From NCBI GenBank assembly GCA_033030425.1, contig JAUFSD010000008.1:1426001-1490000 (forward strand): 64,000 nucleotides of DNA. Reading direction: 5' to 3'. Both the position numbers and the translations under genes were made by a program. Within the stretch, counting starts at the first letter, position 1; each line of letters begins with the position of its first letter. Origin of the DNA: Verpa conica (taxonomy: Eukaryota; Ascomycota; Pezizomycetes; Pezizales; Morchellaceae). Positions 37,301 to 49,200 of this stretch are shown here, piece by piece. A model generated the notes under the pieces. The model was not told the DNA's origin and ran no database searches. It worked only from the letters and a program-made list of their open reading frames with translations.

Positions 37301-37944
37301 TCCCTTTAACCTCTCCTTTCCCTTTCCCTCCCTCCTCAAGCTCTTCCCTTAGAATCCATTAAGTCCTGTCGATTACCCGCTGTTCGCTGTCCACTTTCAC
37401 TTGGTCTTCCGGCTGCTACTGACCGTTGACCGCTGACCTCTGACCGCTAGCTTCTTAAAGCAGCTTTCATCTGACCTCTTTTCTGGAGAGTGGTACATAT
37501 TCTATAGGTGGGACGCTGAAGAAATTCTTGATTTCTGGTGACCCTACTTTTTTTAAAGTCAACGAAGGGATTCCTGTTCAGTTGCCTGCTACTCCTTATC
37601 GATTCGGTTACCGTACTCGATTACTATCGCAAGGCTTACACCCACCAGCCTCAACCCCCCCCCTACAATAACCATAACCATCACTACCAACACCACATCA
37701 GCCAACCAGCCGTACAACTACATACTATTACTCCAGCCTATTACTTTGCTAGAACCTTGAGCCAAGTGGACCAATCTTAGGGGGCCTTGGAAAAAAACGT
37801 AAAACAGAGGTGCTGTCGATAATTGCTGGCCCACCAGACTAACAAACCCGAAACGTCTCCTTCACCATTCTTTCTCCAATAACTCCAGGATCGGAGGAGG
37901 TGCAGCGAGGAGGCTGGATTTCATTTCCAACTGCATTTCAGCGT
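31386..37944. other. Gene-free DNA, then long upstream region of the 37.9-kb regulator
   Basis: 31.4-36 kb shows no supportable gene; frames such as 34388-34843 lack any family feature. From about 36,900 the sequence becomes pyrimidine-rich, with CAT/CCT/CAC runs at 36950-37040 and CT-rich tracts at 37290-37350. That is common in fungal promoters and long leaders. A short upstream frame at 37538-37780 could be a uORF if the transcript begins this far upstream. Confidence 0.5.
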
Positions 37945-39766
37945 ATGGCGGCGGCGGCGGTCGGTTACCCTCGAGGTTTAGCTCGTTTATCCATAGATTC
38001 GACTTCTACGATGTCTCCGGGGGCTAGTGGTCCGGTCTCTAGTTCTCCGTCAGCCTCGTCTTCGACTTCGTCGCCGCCGGTTCACAATAATTCTCTCTCG
38101 GACATTCTAATGACAGACGGCGTCGTTACCAAGATTGAGGAACTAGACAACGATGACGAGCTGAGAAACGTCCCTCCCCTTCCTTCACCCACAGAATCCG
38201 GGGAACCTTCGAAGCGAGGGAGAGGCCGGCCACGGAAGCATCCTCTTCCACCAATGGGAGCTCAAACAAAGGTTACCAAAGGGCGGTCGAAAACAGGCTG
38301 TATCACTTGCAGAAGGAGGAAGAAGAAATGTGACGAGACGAAACCAGAATGTTCGTTTGCCATTGCTTGATCACCTTAACTTCCACTTCGCAGGCTCCAC
38401 GTTGGTGCTATTATCCTAACATGTTTATGTAGGCAACAACTGCATCAAAAACGCTGTTGTGTGCGAAGGGTATCCGGAAAAGACTGTTTGGCAAAGCGGC
38501 CGCCAGAAAGCAGAGGGTGAATCCACGCACCGGACCTTCACACCAAACGACCGCATACTAACCCCGTTTACAGGCAGATTCAACTCTGGTGCCATGCTTG
38601 CCCGGATTTCAGAACTCCCGTGTTTAATTGACGGCGTAGAAACACGAATAGATAGAGCTCTACTGGATCACTTCGTCCGGAACGTTAGTCGTATTTTAAC
38701 ATTATTCAACGATAGCACCAATCCTTTTCAGGAGATGCTTCTCCCACTAGCACTTGAAAATCGTGGCTTAATGCATTCGCTCCTGTGCCTCTCGGGATCT
38801 CATTTGTCCAATACAGATCCATCATACAGTGTCGCTCAGCATCATCACTTTGGAAAAGCCATGCAATATCTTCGTTGCGATCCAGCTGTTACAGGACAAA
38901 TTTCAATCGCAGGTGATCCGACGATCGCCACGACACTTATACTCTGTTTGAACTCTATATGCAAGGGGGAGACTGAGGGGGAATATAGACCTCACCTTGA
39001 CGCCGCAAGGCACATGTTAGCTTTCGCGAATTCTGGAAACAGCAAGAATAACAACCCCTCCTTCAGCAACTTTCTGTATGAGTTTTTCATGTACCACGAC
39101 GTGATCAACTCAGTGACAACTCTTGATCGACGACCGCTTTTGCTTATGGAGAACTACACACTTCCTGCTTTTATCATTCAACCGGAAGCCGGCGCTCTGT
39201 TGGGTGTCCTCGATGGCTTGTTCGGATATTTGTCAAAGATCACCCTTCTACGAGATCACATTAGAGGGAGGAAGACAAGAGGCGATCATCCACCTGTTGA
39301 TTATGAAGTGCTCTCCCAGGCCGTTGCAATTGATTCCGAGATTCGAGACTGGGTTCCGGCTCAAACACCTGGGTCCCATCGATATATCGCTGCTCAGCTT
39401 TATCGCCAGTCTACCTGGGTTTACTTGTACCGGACAATTATGCCATCCCTCCCGAGTCCCAAGATTGATGTTGCTGTCGAAGAGGGCCTCGAGTATCTTA
39501 GGCACCTACCTGAGAACTCGGGTACCCAGAGCATACTATTAATGCCACTCTTCATTCTCGGTTGTGCTGCGTTCAATCCGGCCCAACGACCCGAGATTTC
39601 ACAGCGATTCGTTGGTCTTCACGAGTATTCAGGATTAGGAAACATTGTTACCGCACACGAAGTTGTCAAGAAGGTTTGGGAGCTGATGGATTCGGGTGAG
39701 GATGAGAAAAGTTGGGATTGGGAGAAGATAATTCAGGAGATGGGATACGACTTTTTGGTTACATGA
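37945..39766 (+). CDS. Zn2Cys6 transcription factor with AT-hook and Fungal_trans_2-like domain, two exons
   Basis: This is a probable nuclear sequence-specific regulator. Exon 1 is 37945-38350 and exon 2 is 38433-39766, joined by an 82-bp intron (donor GTTCGT, branch CTAAC, acceptor TATGTAG). The product is 579 residues. A Ser/Pro-rich start leads to an AT-hook at 91-100 (R-G-R-G-R-P-R-K-H-P). The zinc cluster follows at C119-x2-C122-x6-C129-x6-C136-x2-C139-x6-C146. The intron splits the codon of C136. After it comes V-V-C-E-G-Y-P-E-K-T-V-W, a signature shared by a group of fungal C6 factors. Residues of roughly 190-560 are helical and resemble the Fungal_trans_2 regulatory domain (PF11951). 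I chose ATG 37945 because the upstream in-frame extension lacks an ATG. I cannot assign an orthologue with certainty; conidiation- or nitrogen-type regulators such as SfgA or UGA3 are the sort of relatives to compare. Confidence 0.92.
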
Positions 39767-41787
39767 TTCAATGTCGTTGCACTGTGTGAAATATGGGTCA
39801 TCGGCATGTGGTGGGGATGGATCTTTCGTCTTAATTTCTTTCGGAGCATATTTCTTATACTTTCATCGGGTAAAGCGAGTCGTTTTTGTTTTTGATTATC
39901 AGGTGCTCTTTTTCCCCTATTACCGCTTTATTCTTTTATATCCTTTTTGCAGGTGTTTTGGTTTTCTCTTTTCCTTTTTTCATTCTGAGCATCACCACGG
40001 TTTCTGGTTCTTTTATCTCTTAATGCTCTTTTTTGTATATGTTTGTATTTTTTTTCTACATATTTTCCACTTACGGGTGCGGTGAGGGGAAGGGGGGGGG
40101 GTCATATCGTTTATATCTACTTTACGAACAAAATGGGGTCACTGCTCTGGCAAGGGGAATAAGCAAAACTTTGGACAGAATGTTGAATATCAAGATGGAA
40201 CTGTATTTGTGGCATATAATGAGTGATAACTGTAAAAACTGTTATATGTTCCATTAGTACCTGAGCACTAACTGTATAGCACTCCCCAGCCCCATTTTTG
40301 TGAGCGGGAATCCAATGTTTCTGGGGTAAACCGCCGAGGGAGAAACAGCGGGGCCGATTATATCGTAAGTTACTTTTTTCTTTCGCAGTGTCTTTCTTTC
40401 CTTTCTGGGTGTTCCGCCAATGCACTACACCAGTACTCGTACAGGATATTTCACATGACTCTATCCGATCTCTGATCTTATGTGTTTGCATCCTTACTTC
40501 GGCCGCTTTGATCCGCAAGTTTTACATAAAATACGCACATTCAAGGAAAAAAAAAGATGGGCCTCTCCCAACCGCACGATGTTATGAGGATGAACTGGGC
40601 CCGTGCCCCATACATCCTAGCAGAAGATTTAGTTGGCCCTCAAATCGTCATGCAGTTACGAGTATAGTGCTTCGTGCTTCTGTCGTATTGCGGGGAAGAT
40701 GAGGGGTGGCGCTGGCTACGGAGAACGCGTGTACATAACGGCCTGACACCCACGCAGTTCGAGAGTACATGTATGTTGATATGCCCATGATCATTGTGCT
40801 CTATACATTTTTTCTATTGAAAGATTTAAGAAGAGAGCGCGGTACTCTACGGTTGCGATCGCTACCATCACCACCACCAGGCCAGGCCCCCACCAACCGG
40901 CTGACTGACTAGTCAAGATGGACACTTGTCGTGTCCCCTCAGGTAAAATTACATCGAGAGTATCAAGTATGTACGCACAGCAGCTTATGAATGTAAATCC
41001 TGCTCTTGCCGCTTTATCCCTACCACTGGGCTCCGCCGGGTATGGGATGTATGACTCGAGGTAAGTGAGCATGCGTATGTGGGACAAGGCACGGGCATAG
41101 GCGGCATTAAATTGTAGGAGGGCATGTATATCAGTGTATACCTTACGAACTGTACATGTGGTATGTACCTCAGCGGAGAAACGGCACAATTCAGGGAAAT
41201 AAGATCGGTGGCTTTGTAATTATGTTCGCTTGTACCAGGGAAGGGTAGACAACAGAGGGGGAGACGGAGAGACGGGGAGACAGAGGTCTGTGTCCAGGTA
41301 CATATCAGTCTTATTTCAGGGATAGGCTATCGGCAAATCAACACTACCCGCGTGGAAAGAAGCTTTTCGTTTTCGCTCTACCTATCTCCCGCTACTTTGT
41401 TTGTTGGTGATTATCAGGGTCCCTTACCGGGGTAGGGGATGGCTCGATCATGAGACGGCATCCCCCACATACAGCGGTGAATACTATACTGGCCGACCTG
41501 GACCTCAACTATCATAGGTTTTCAAAGTCCATAGCCGCTGTTTTTTTTTTTCGCTCACCGGAGGTGGAAATTTTTCGAGAATGGGAAAATAAAGCATAAA
41601 ACCCCCGCATGGCATTGCATATTAAAACGGCTGCCAGGATTAAAACCTCCCCAACGAATGGCAGCTGCGGTTCGAGTTTCTGACTTCTTGGTGGTGTGTG
41701 AAACAGGTATCGTACCATGATATATCACTCGACATGTTTAGTCTCCGCGGAAAAGGCAAAAATTCGGGGTGGATAGGGCTGTATATA
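39767..41787. other. 3' flank of the regulator and gene-free DNA
   Basis: The first 300 bases are T-rich on the plus strand and likely include the 3' UTR. A run of about ten G lies near 40093. A minus-strand frame at 40791-41189 is not convincing. TACTCGTA at 40436 and TACGAGTA near 40657 could bound an eroded element, but the arms hardly match beyond eight bases. Confidence 0.45.
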
Positions 41788-41887
41788 CTCGTGCTTCCGC
41801 ACCAAGAATTTGACACGTGACGTTTTTTTTGGTGGGTCACCGCTCTATATCTAGTCACGTGTCCACTTCTTGGCTCGGAAGCACGAG
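41788..41887. mobile_element. MITE family B, copy 2
   Basis: This is a 100-bp element flanked by TA at 41786-41787 and 41888-41889. It is nearly identical to the copy at 22082-22181 in the same orientation, including the T-run, the central GGTGGGTCACCGCTC and the CACGTG in each arm. The termini are CTCGTGCTTCC and GGAAGCACGAG. Confidence 0.92.
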
Positions 41888-43139
41888 TACAGAGAGAGAA
41901 GTTCTTTGTGTCATAGTTGGGCTTTGCTCTAAATTAAGTAGGTACGTATTAGGTGTCTTTTGTTTTGTGATCTATTCCTAGGACTTGGTCGATCCGTTGG
42001 GTTTAGGACACGTCCTTAATTGCTTGAACAGATCGATCGCTGGTTTCCTTTATTTATCCCCCTTAATGGAGTTACCCCTTCTGCTCGGGCTTAGGTAATT
42101 CCTAGAGGGCGTTGCAGGCTGTTTTTACCCCGTTGTTCTACTTTCATATCCCTGACCTCGGTAGTCCCAGGTGAGAAACCCGTTGGAGGAATTTGTATAT
42201 ACATTAACTCGGGTGGCTAATTCCCATGTCAGCCCTAGGCCATATCTATACAGCCCTCTTTAGTCACTAGAACCAATCGGATTAAGTATGTATGTACAAA
42301 GTACAAAAGTGGCTTAAGATATCGATATGCTGTTTGATTGTGGCGCCCCTGTGTTTATCGACAAATCGGCTTCTGGCCTCTTCAGGGATCTCTTATTGGT
42401 GGGGATTCCAAAGAATATTCCATATTCAGTGGCACGGGAGTACTTCCATGCATACCAGAGATTATTCCTGAGACACGGATCTATGGAACCGTTTTCTCGT
42501 AATACCTGGCTGACAGAAGAACAAAATTCCACTCTTCCCACCCCTTACGGTTTAAAGTGTCTAATAGGCACAGAAACCGGGGATGGAGTTCGTTATCCAT
42601 GGGCGGTGGTGCTGGTTTGCATGTCGTACCAATAAGAAGTTGTATGACGCACGTTACAGTCGTTACTCTAGAGACATGTTTGATATGCATGTTGGTAAAG
42701 ACAAGCTTCGAGAATGTTTCATAGCCACAAAAGTTGGAGAGCCAGTCGACCCTAAAATTTTAAAACATTCACACTGTCTCGTAGCACAAGGGACTCTAAA
42801 GTGCACTATAAATTTTTCTAGAGGGGGTATAAGTAAACATGGATTTGTAGGAGTCATTTGTAAACACCATGCCAGCCCCGACGCATCAATAAAGAAAATC
42901 AAATAGTGTTACTTGTTAAGTCCGATCCGGCGCCAATCATACTTGATCACGAGTATCTGTCGTAGGCCTATCCTTTTAATACTCTCCCCCAAGGCGTTTC
43001 AGGTCAAATTATCGATAATTATAGTTGTGTTTTGGATGGTTTCCGCCCGCCACACTAATATTTCCCCACAAAAATTCGCCAAATTGACCTGCTATAAGTA
43101 ATGGCCTACTATAATGAATATGGATGTCCCTTATATATA
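41888..43139. other. Gene-free DNA between two MITEs
   Basis: Two overlapping plus-strand frames (42327-42635 and 42583-42906) have no recognisable features. An inverted pair, CAGGTCAAATT near 42999 and AATTGACCTG near 43083, may bound a short foldback of about 90 bp. Confidence 0.4.
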
Positions 43140-43270
43140 CTCGTAAAAAGCTGAAGTTCCCGGAATGGGCTGCTATTGCATACTATACAAAATCATAGAC
43201 TTGGCACATTTTTGTCTGGTATATATATATGTAATAGCAGTCCATTCCACAAACGTCAGCGTTTTATAAG
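43140..43270. mobile_element. MITE family A, copy 2
   Basis: This 131-bp element is flanked by TA at 43138-43139 and 43271-43272. The arms match the element at 3574-3696, with GGAATGGGCTGCTATTGCA and its complement, and CGTCAGCGTTTTATAAG at the right end. The asymmetric centre (AAAATCATAGACTTGGC) is the reverse complement of that in copy 1. Confidence 0.88.
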
Positions 43271-43272
43271 TA

Positions 43273-46200
43273 GCTATATATTAATATTGGAGAGAAATAA
43301 GCCTTATTACTGGACTCTATTACCTATGTAAGCTCTGATAAAGGATACTGCAGCACATTTTTCCGGGTATACACCCCGCGTCAGTGTATTAATCATTTCA
43401 AGGTGGTCCTTGCGTCTAGGAGCTAAAGTAATCATTCGCGTGGTTTTTCTGTGGGCTATCTCGAGGCGGCGAAAGCCTAATATCCGCATGTATCCGAGAT
43501 TTCACATGTTCCCGGGATTCCGGGATTACATTTCTGCAGTTGAATGCGTGTAGATGATCGTACATATACGCCTTGGGCTTAAACCGAAACACATGGGTCC
43601 CAAGAATCGCTTTTAAATTCTGATTTCATACGCGCCGAGCATTCATTTTGGATAGGCTCAGCTCGGGGGGCTGTGAGGTCGTATTTCCATCATGTCTCGG
43701 GCAGTATCAATAAGTAACAGCCTAAAATGACGTCTTTAATCTAACTCTTTTTTAAAATACAGAGTGTAGCTCCTGTTATTGGTGGGTTTCAAACTGGGCT
43801 AGAGGTATTTCCCATAATCAAGGAGCATGCTGTTAATTTAACCCCATTGACAAGGCAAGCCCCAGATAAAGTGACCGGTACAGATATATCTAGAGTAGCT
43901 GTCATACAAACACCAGAAGTCTTGGTAGGAAGCTATAGAATGCTCGGCATTGCTCAGTATTTACTTGGCAAAATGGGTACCGTATAACCTGAGTTAATTC
44001 GATCCGCTATGGCTAGGGGGCCGGCAATGTGCGTAATTCGTGGCAAAAAAATAAAGCTACAACGGATTATCTATATTAGTATAAGTATTTACTTTTCTTG
44101 TTCTAGTGTTTTTGATTTCTATGGCTCCAACTGTTCTAGTGCGTGCTAAATATTGTTGTAGCGGGCCGAATTAACGATATTTTCGTAGAGTACACCCAAC
44201 AGTAGTTCTCTTCTCAAGCTTAGAATCAGGACTGCCTCTGATAAAAGTCTCGAGTATCCCCCAAGACGTAGTAAACTAGACCCAAAATATTAGAAAGCCC
44301 CTTAGACTACATATCTAATATATGAAGTAGAGTAATTCAGTGTTAAGTGTCAGGATACTAGTCTCAATAGTTTAGCGTCGGTGTTCTGCGGTCCAGCTTT
44401 CTGGACCGGTTACAGGTATGGATAATAATAGACACATTATAGGTTCCTGGGTCTTAACTGATTCGGGAGCTAGGTCCCTGCATATTTACCCCAGGTATAC
44501 TGGCATTGGTTCAGCTTTCCTGGTTTGATTCACTCGTCTGGTTGATAGTCAGCTACATTACTTTTTCTATCGAAGGAACTCGGAGTCAGATTTACGGTCT
44601 CAGAGGGTGGGTAAGCATTGGATTTAGCCTGATTCTGTCAGAAAGATGATTTTCCAAATGCAGTATTTACTGCCTGAGTTACTCTAGGATTCAGGACCGA
44701 TGACCCATTCTCGGTAAAGGCATATCTCTCTTTAATTGTCACGAACGTCCCGAGTATAAGCGAGGTTTACAGAGCGCATAGCAATTTGAGCTGGCTTTGT
44801 TTTCTTTTTGCGGTACATTAATTTGCTCAGGTTTAGTTATTGATCAGCTTTAGCGTGTCGCGTCGGTAAACATATACCTCGTTAATATATACTGTAGTAG
44901 GCTCCGTTTGCCACGTGATCATGATTAGTCTGCAATCTTTGTATTAATAATCCTAGAGTGTTAGAGAGATATTATCTTCTACTTGTCAGTCAATTCAAGA
45001 CTTTCCGGGGCCCCGACTTAATTTCACTCGCTTGAAGCACCCTATATTTTCTGATGATACATGTACCTGGTTGGTGTATAGCACAAGGAATACTTTACCA
45101 AGGTATATGGGGATACTATATTATACATAGTTTGGAAGCGACTTCCGGACAGGGTTTTGGGGGGTACGACTTTCAGGTTTGGGAATTAGGGGTGTAACTG
45201 GTACTAGTCTATGATCGACCTCGGATCTCCTAGTATAGATTACCAGGGGCTGTAAGTTACTTTGGTAGGTTATCTAGAAGACCGTATATACGCCGTACTA
45301 CCTTAGACGGTTGCCAAGCGGGTGGCTTTCCGATACTATGCCATTTCTACTTAATTTTGCGGAATATCTCGCTTCAGCTCTCTGATCCCTCCTTCCTTAC
45401 TGCGATTGAACTGTGTTCTAGTTTGATTACTCTCCCGAACGATTGATACTCATTTCTGGCGTGAGCCGGAACTCTTGGCAACCGTCGGAATGATATTGTA
45501 CTATATTTAAACCTCTCTATAGGGGGTTCCGCGTAGAGGTTTATGTACAAGCATATAGGGGAGGAGTTACTTAGGACACGCAAGACCCTCATTAATTGTG
45601 GCTAAGGTGTAAACTATCTGTCTATTCCCCTCGTATCCTAGCCCCGCGAGTAGTTTTAACTAAGGCCAATTAAGGCTTTGCTTTGACCCAGTCTAGTTTC
45701 CCCAACCAAACAACTGCCGTGAAACTACCTGGTTGGGTATAACCCGGGCCTTGGATCGCTTAGAGATAATGTAGAGTACTTACTGAGCCCCCTTGGAGAT
45801 GCCCAGATCTTATTTATGGAAGTAGTGTGGATTTAGGGCTAGGGTTTATTAATGCCTTAAAACATGCTTATCTGAGGCTTACCTGAGATTGATAAGGAAA
45901 AAAGGGCTATAATTTAGATAAAGGTTATATAAGGTTTAGGTATGGCTTATATGATTTGGTGTATCGGCGCTAAATTAGGTAAATCAACGTGCTCCTGTTC
46001 CTGCTGGTAAGGTGACATACCCTATCTATCAGCCATCTTTACTTATAGAGGTATCTGGCCTTATGAAAGAATAAGGAGTCGTTATACGCGCACACAGCGG
46101 ATTTTGAATGAGTATAAACCCCCTCCCCCTCGGTTTGAATCCCCCCCCTCTCTCTTTATCCCATTTCCATCATCTCAATTACTCCCCCATCATCTTGATA

Positions 46201-49200
46201 TCACCTTACTAGAATCCATCTCTTTATCTACATAAGATTACCTCTTGCATGAAATCCTTAGGACAAGTAGCTATAGCCATCTTTGCCTATTGGGTGATGC
46301 GGGTGGGATAAGATTGATCTTGTGGGACATGATAAAGGAGCGATAGAGGGGTAAAAGAACTTCGGATGGATAGGAAGGCACATAGGAAGTGACCAATTTT
46401 GGTGCCTGTCTCGCCAGAACAAAGGAGTGGAAATCTTGCTAAGGTCGGAACCGAGCCTAAATATTCTAAGCTATATACATACACCCTATGACCAACCTAA
46501 TCGTATCATCAACTTTTGATCATATTATAGAGATAGCATTTAGTGGGGCCGGGGGTTTATTGAATGAATGAGTTAACCATAGATAAGCGGGGATTAATAA
46601 GAATCTCTTATATACTTTTATATAGCGTCAATACGAGGGGTCGCGTCGCATAAGCTTATCTAAACACCTTATAGAGCTGTATAACCTTAATTTACCTGGA
46701 GAACAGTACTATAGTAGGCTTTTTTCCTTATTTATATTTAATAAGTATTTAAGTAGTGTTATATTTCTAAAACACTACCTTTTAGAGAAAGATTTAGTAA
46801 GGCTTATGCGGTTTGGTAGATTGACGGTGAAGTATATGTAGTACCAGTAACGTTGTTTTTTAAGGGTTAAAGACGAGTCTACTTTCGATACTTAATTAAA
46901 CTACGCGAGCTCCCATATTGATAACTGTTTTCTAACAGGATTTTGGTTAATTTAATTTGCGTAGTTCATGGATTATCACTCGATATATACTTTGTACACA
47001 AATTCTAAGGATAGGAAATTGTTTAGATAATAAAGTATCATAAAGTCTCAAGATTTTTTTAATAAATTTCTTTAACCCTAAAACTTCCCTACGGGCTACA
47101 GAGCTTTTTTCTGTTTTAACGCACTGATATCCGTTGAACGAGATATATAGGGAAGCACGTACTGCGCCTCAGACCTCTAGAGATTCTTAGACACAATTCC
47201 AGCCTACTTAGGTACAGTAAATTCCATATAGTGAAATTCAATAATGTGTGGGCCATTAGTAGGGTGCATCTCAATAAAGTAGAAGGAGTCACGTCAGCTT
47301 TATCCTCTTATACCGTCTCTCGCATATGTACGGGTTCCCAGAAAATACTTACCTCTTTGGCTGATCAACCCAGTATTTCCCTCCCAAGTCGCCTAAAAAA
47401 ACCCTGTATCTAATATGCATGATTGCTACCTACATCCTACGAGAAAATAATTCATGATGGTGTTTAGCGTACCTGGGTCGCGGAATCTGCAGAATGCTCC
47501 CTGCACCTCGTTACGCCTCCATATGTGTGCATGGTATACCAAATAAACGGAGTTTTGAACTCCCTAGTTTGGGTCCCCAAGGTCTTTTTTGGGGGAGGGG
47601 GGGGGGGGGCGGAAAGGGGTGTAAGCACGGCAGAAAGCTTAGTAGTTGTGGCTAACCCTCGACGTCGGCAGATAAAAGAAACCAAGTTTTGTGCCGCCTT
47701 ATTGTATGTACTGCACTGGAAGAAATGTGTTGGGGGCTTCTCTAAACCTGGGTTTAGTGTTCTCCACAATTAATTGCAGTCAGAAGGCCAGTTACCGAGA
47801 CTTTGGCTCGGTATCTGGGGTAGGTGGGAATGTCTGCTACCACGAAATTAATGTTTCTCTGCGGGGTCGGTATCACCCACATCCCTTTCAATTCATGCAA
47901 CTACGGCAACATGCGTAGGTAGTGATTCCTTTTTTTTGCTTCCACTTTCCCCTGAATATACATGTAGGCGTTTACTATGCAAGATAATAGATGGTATATA
48001 TTTATAGTCTAAAGTAGTACTGTAGTCCCTACACTTGCTCTGCCCCTACTTTCAGGAAATACCTAGATGACAATTATATTATAAACCTAACACCCCTAGG
48101 AACACTTTCTCTTCGACTTCTATAATGGATTATTTCCCCAAGATAAAGGATCAATTAACTTAGTATAGCTATTCTGGTAAATTTTTCACAAATGAGTCCT
48201 CCAGTCCCCCTAAAGGTCACCACAACACATACATATACCTACAGTATGAAAAAACAGAGTGAATTTACTGCCATAGCACTACGGAATTTAGTCGCAAATA
48301 CCGAATTAAACCAGTATTTGAGGTACATTACTATACCAATACCGTATTCCTCTCATATCGCTAGCGTATTGGCGGGATCACCGTGCTGATTCCACCTATA
48401 GTTTCGGTTTCTCTAGAATAATGCTTCACGGTCGATCACTCGCTTCATTTTTCTGTTTTTGCGGGTAGACTAATTCACAAATATCTAAGCTTGATTACAA
48501 GGATTCACAGATCTCGGTAGCCAAAAGTGTCGATGCCAGACATGTACACGATCAATAACTATGTACAACCTCGCCCCCGCCCCGATTTGACACTTAGGTT
48601 CGGGCTTTAGATCAGAGTAAAAACATTGGTAAGACAGGTCGAATTTCGGGATATACAACCAAGGGTGGGGAGAATGTGAATAGGTCCTGGACCTTATCTC
48701 CCGATCTTGTATTGGATCGAACATGTAAAGTATGTAAGCTCTAACTTCATAGCTGATCTTATACTACTGAATTCCTACCTCCACCAACTGCGGTAAGTCC
48801 TTGCGATGAGTTGTTGTGATCTATCAAGTTGATTAACAGTCTACTACTAAATTGGATAGCCTACTAGCTTTCCTAACTGCAGGATTCACACACAGACTTC
48901 TTAAGGGCCTGAGTTGTTTGTTTTTTGGGTGCTTTTTGTTCGTTCTGTTGGGTTTATGGGGCTTTCCCGCTGCCCCGGAACTTGGGATCATGGACTATGG
49001 GGATCGTGATCGGCTAGGGCGAGTTGGCTTTGCTTTATTTCTCTTCACCATCTCTTTTGTCTACCTTTGCTCATCTATGGGTGGTGTGCCCGATACGGCA
49101 AGTATACACGAGACCTTTTTGATGTTGTTGGAAAAAGGTGCGGAGAAAGTGATAAAACTTTATGGGTTACACGAGCAGTTAGTTGGGACCTTCCCCTCAA

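Noticed and set aside
40436..40663. Possible TACTCGTA-bounded MITE of about 230 bp
   Set aside because: The arms agree only over the eight terminal bases, which is within chance given how often TACTCG occurs here.
40791..41189. Minus-strand 132-codon frame with one possible membrane segment
   Set aside because: No family resemblance, and the region has the character of intergenic simple sequence.
44440..44530. Frame with W-V-L-T-D-S-G-A, resembling a retroelement aspartic protease
   Set aside because: The frame breaks soon after, and no gag, integrase, reverse transcriptase or LTR pair was found around it.
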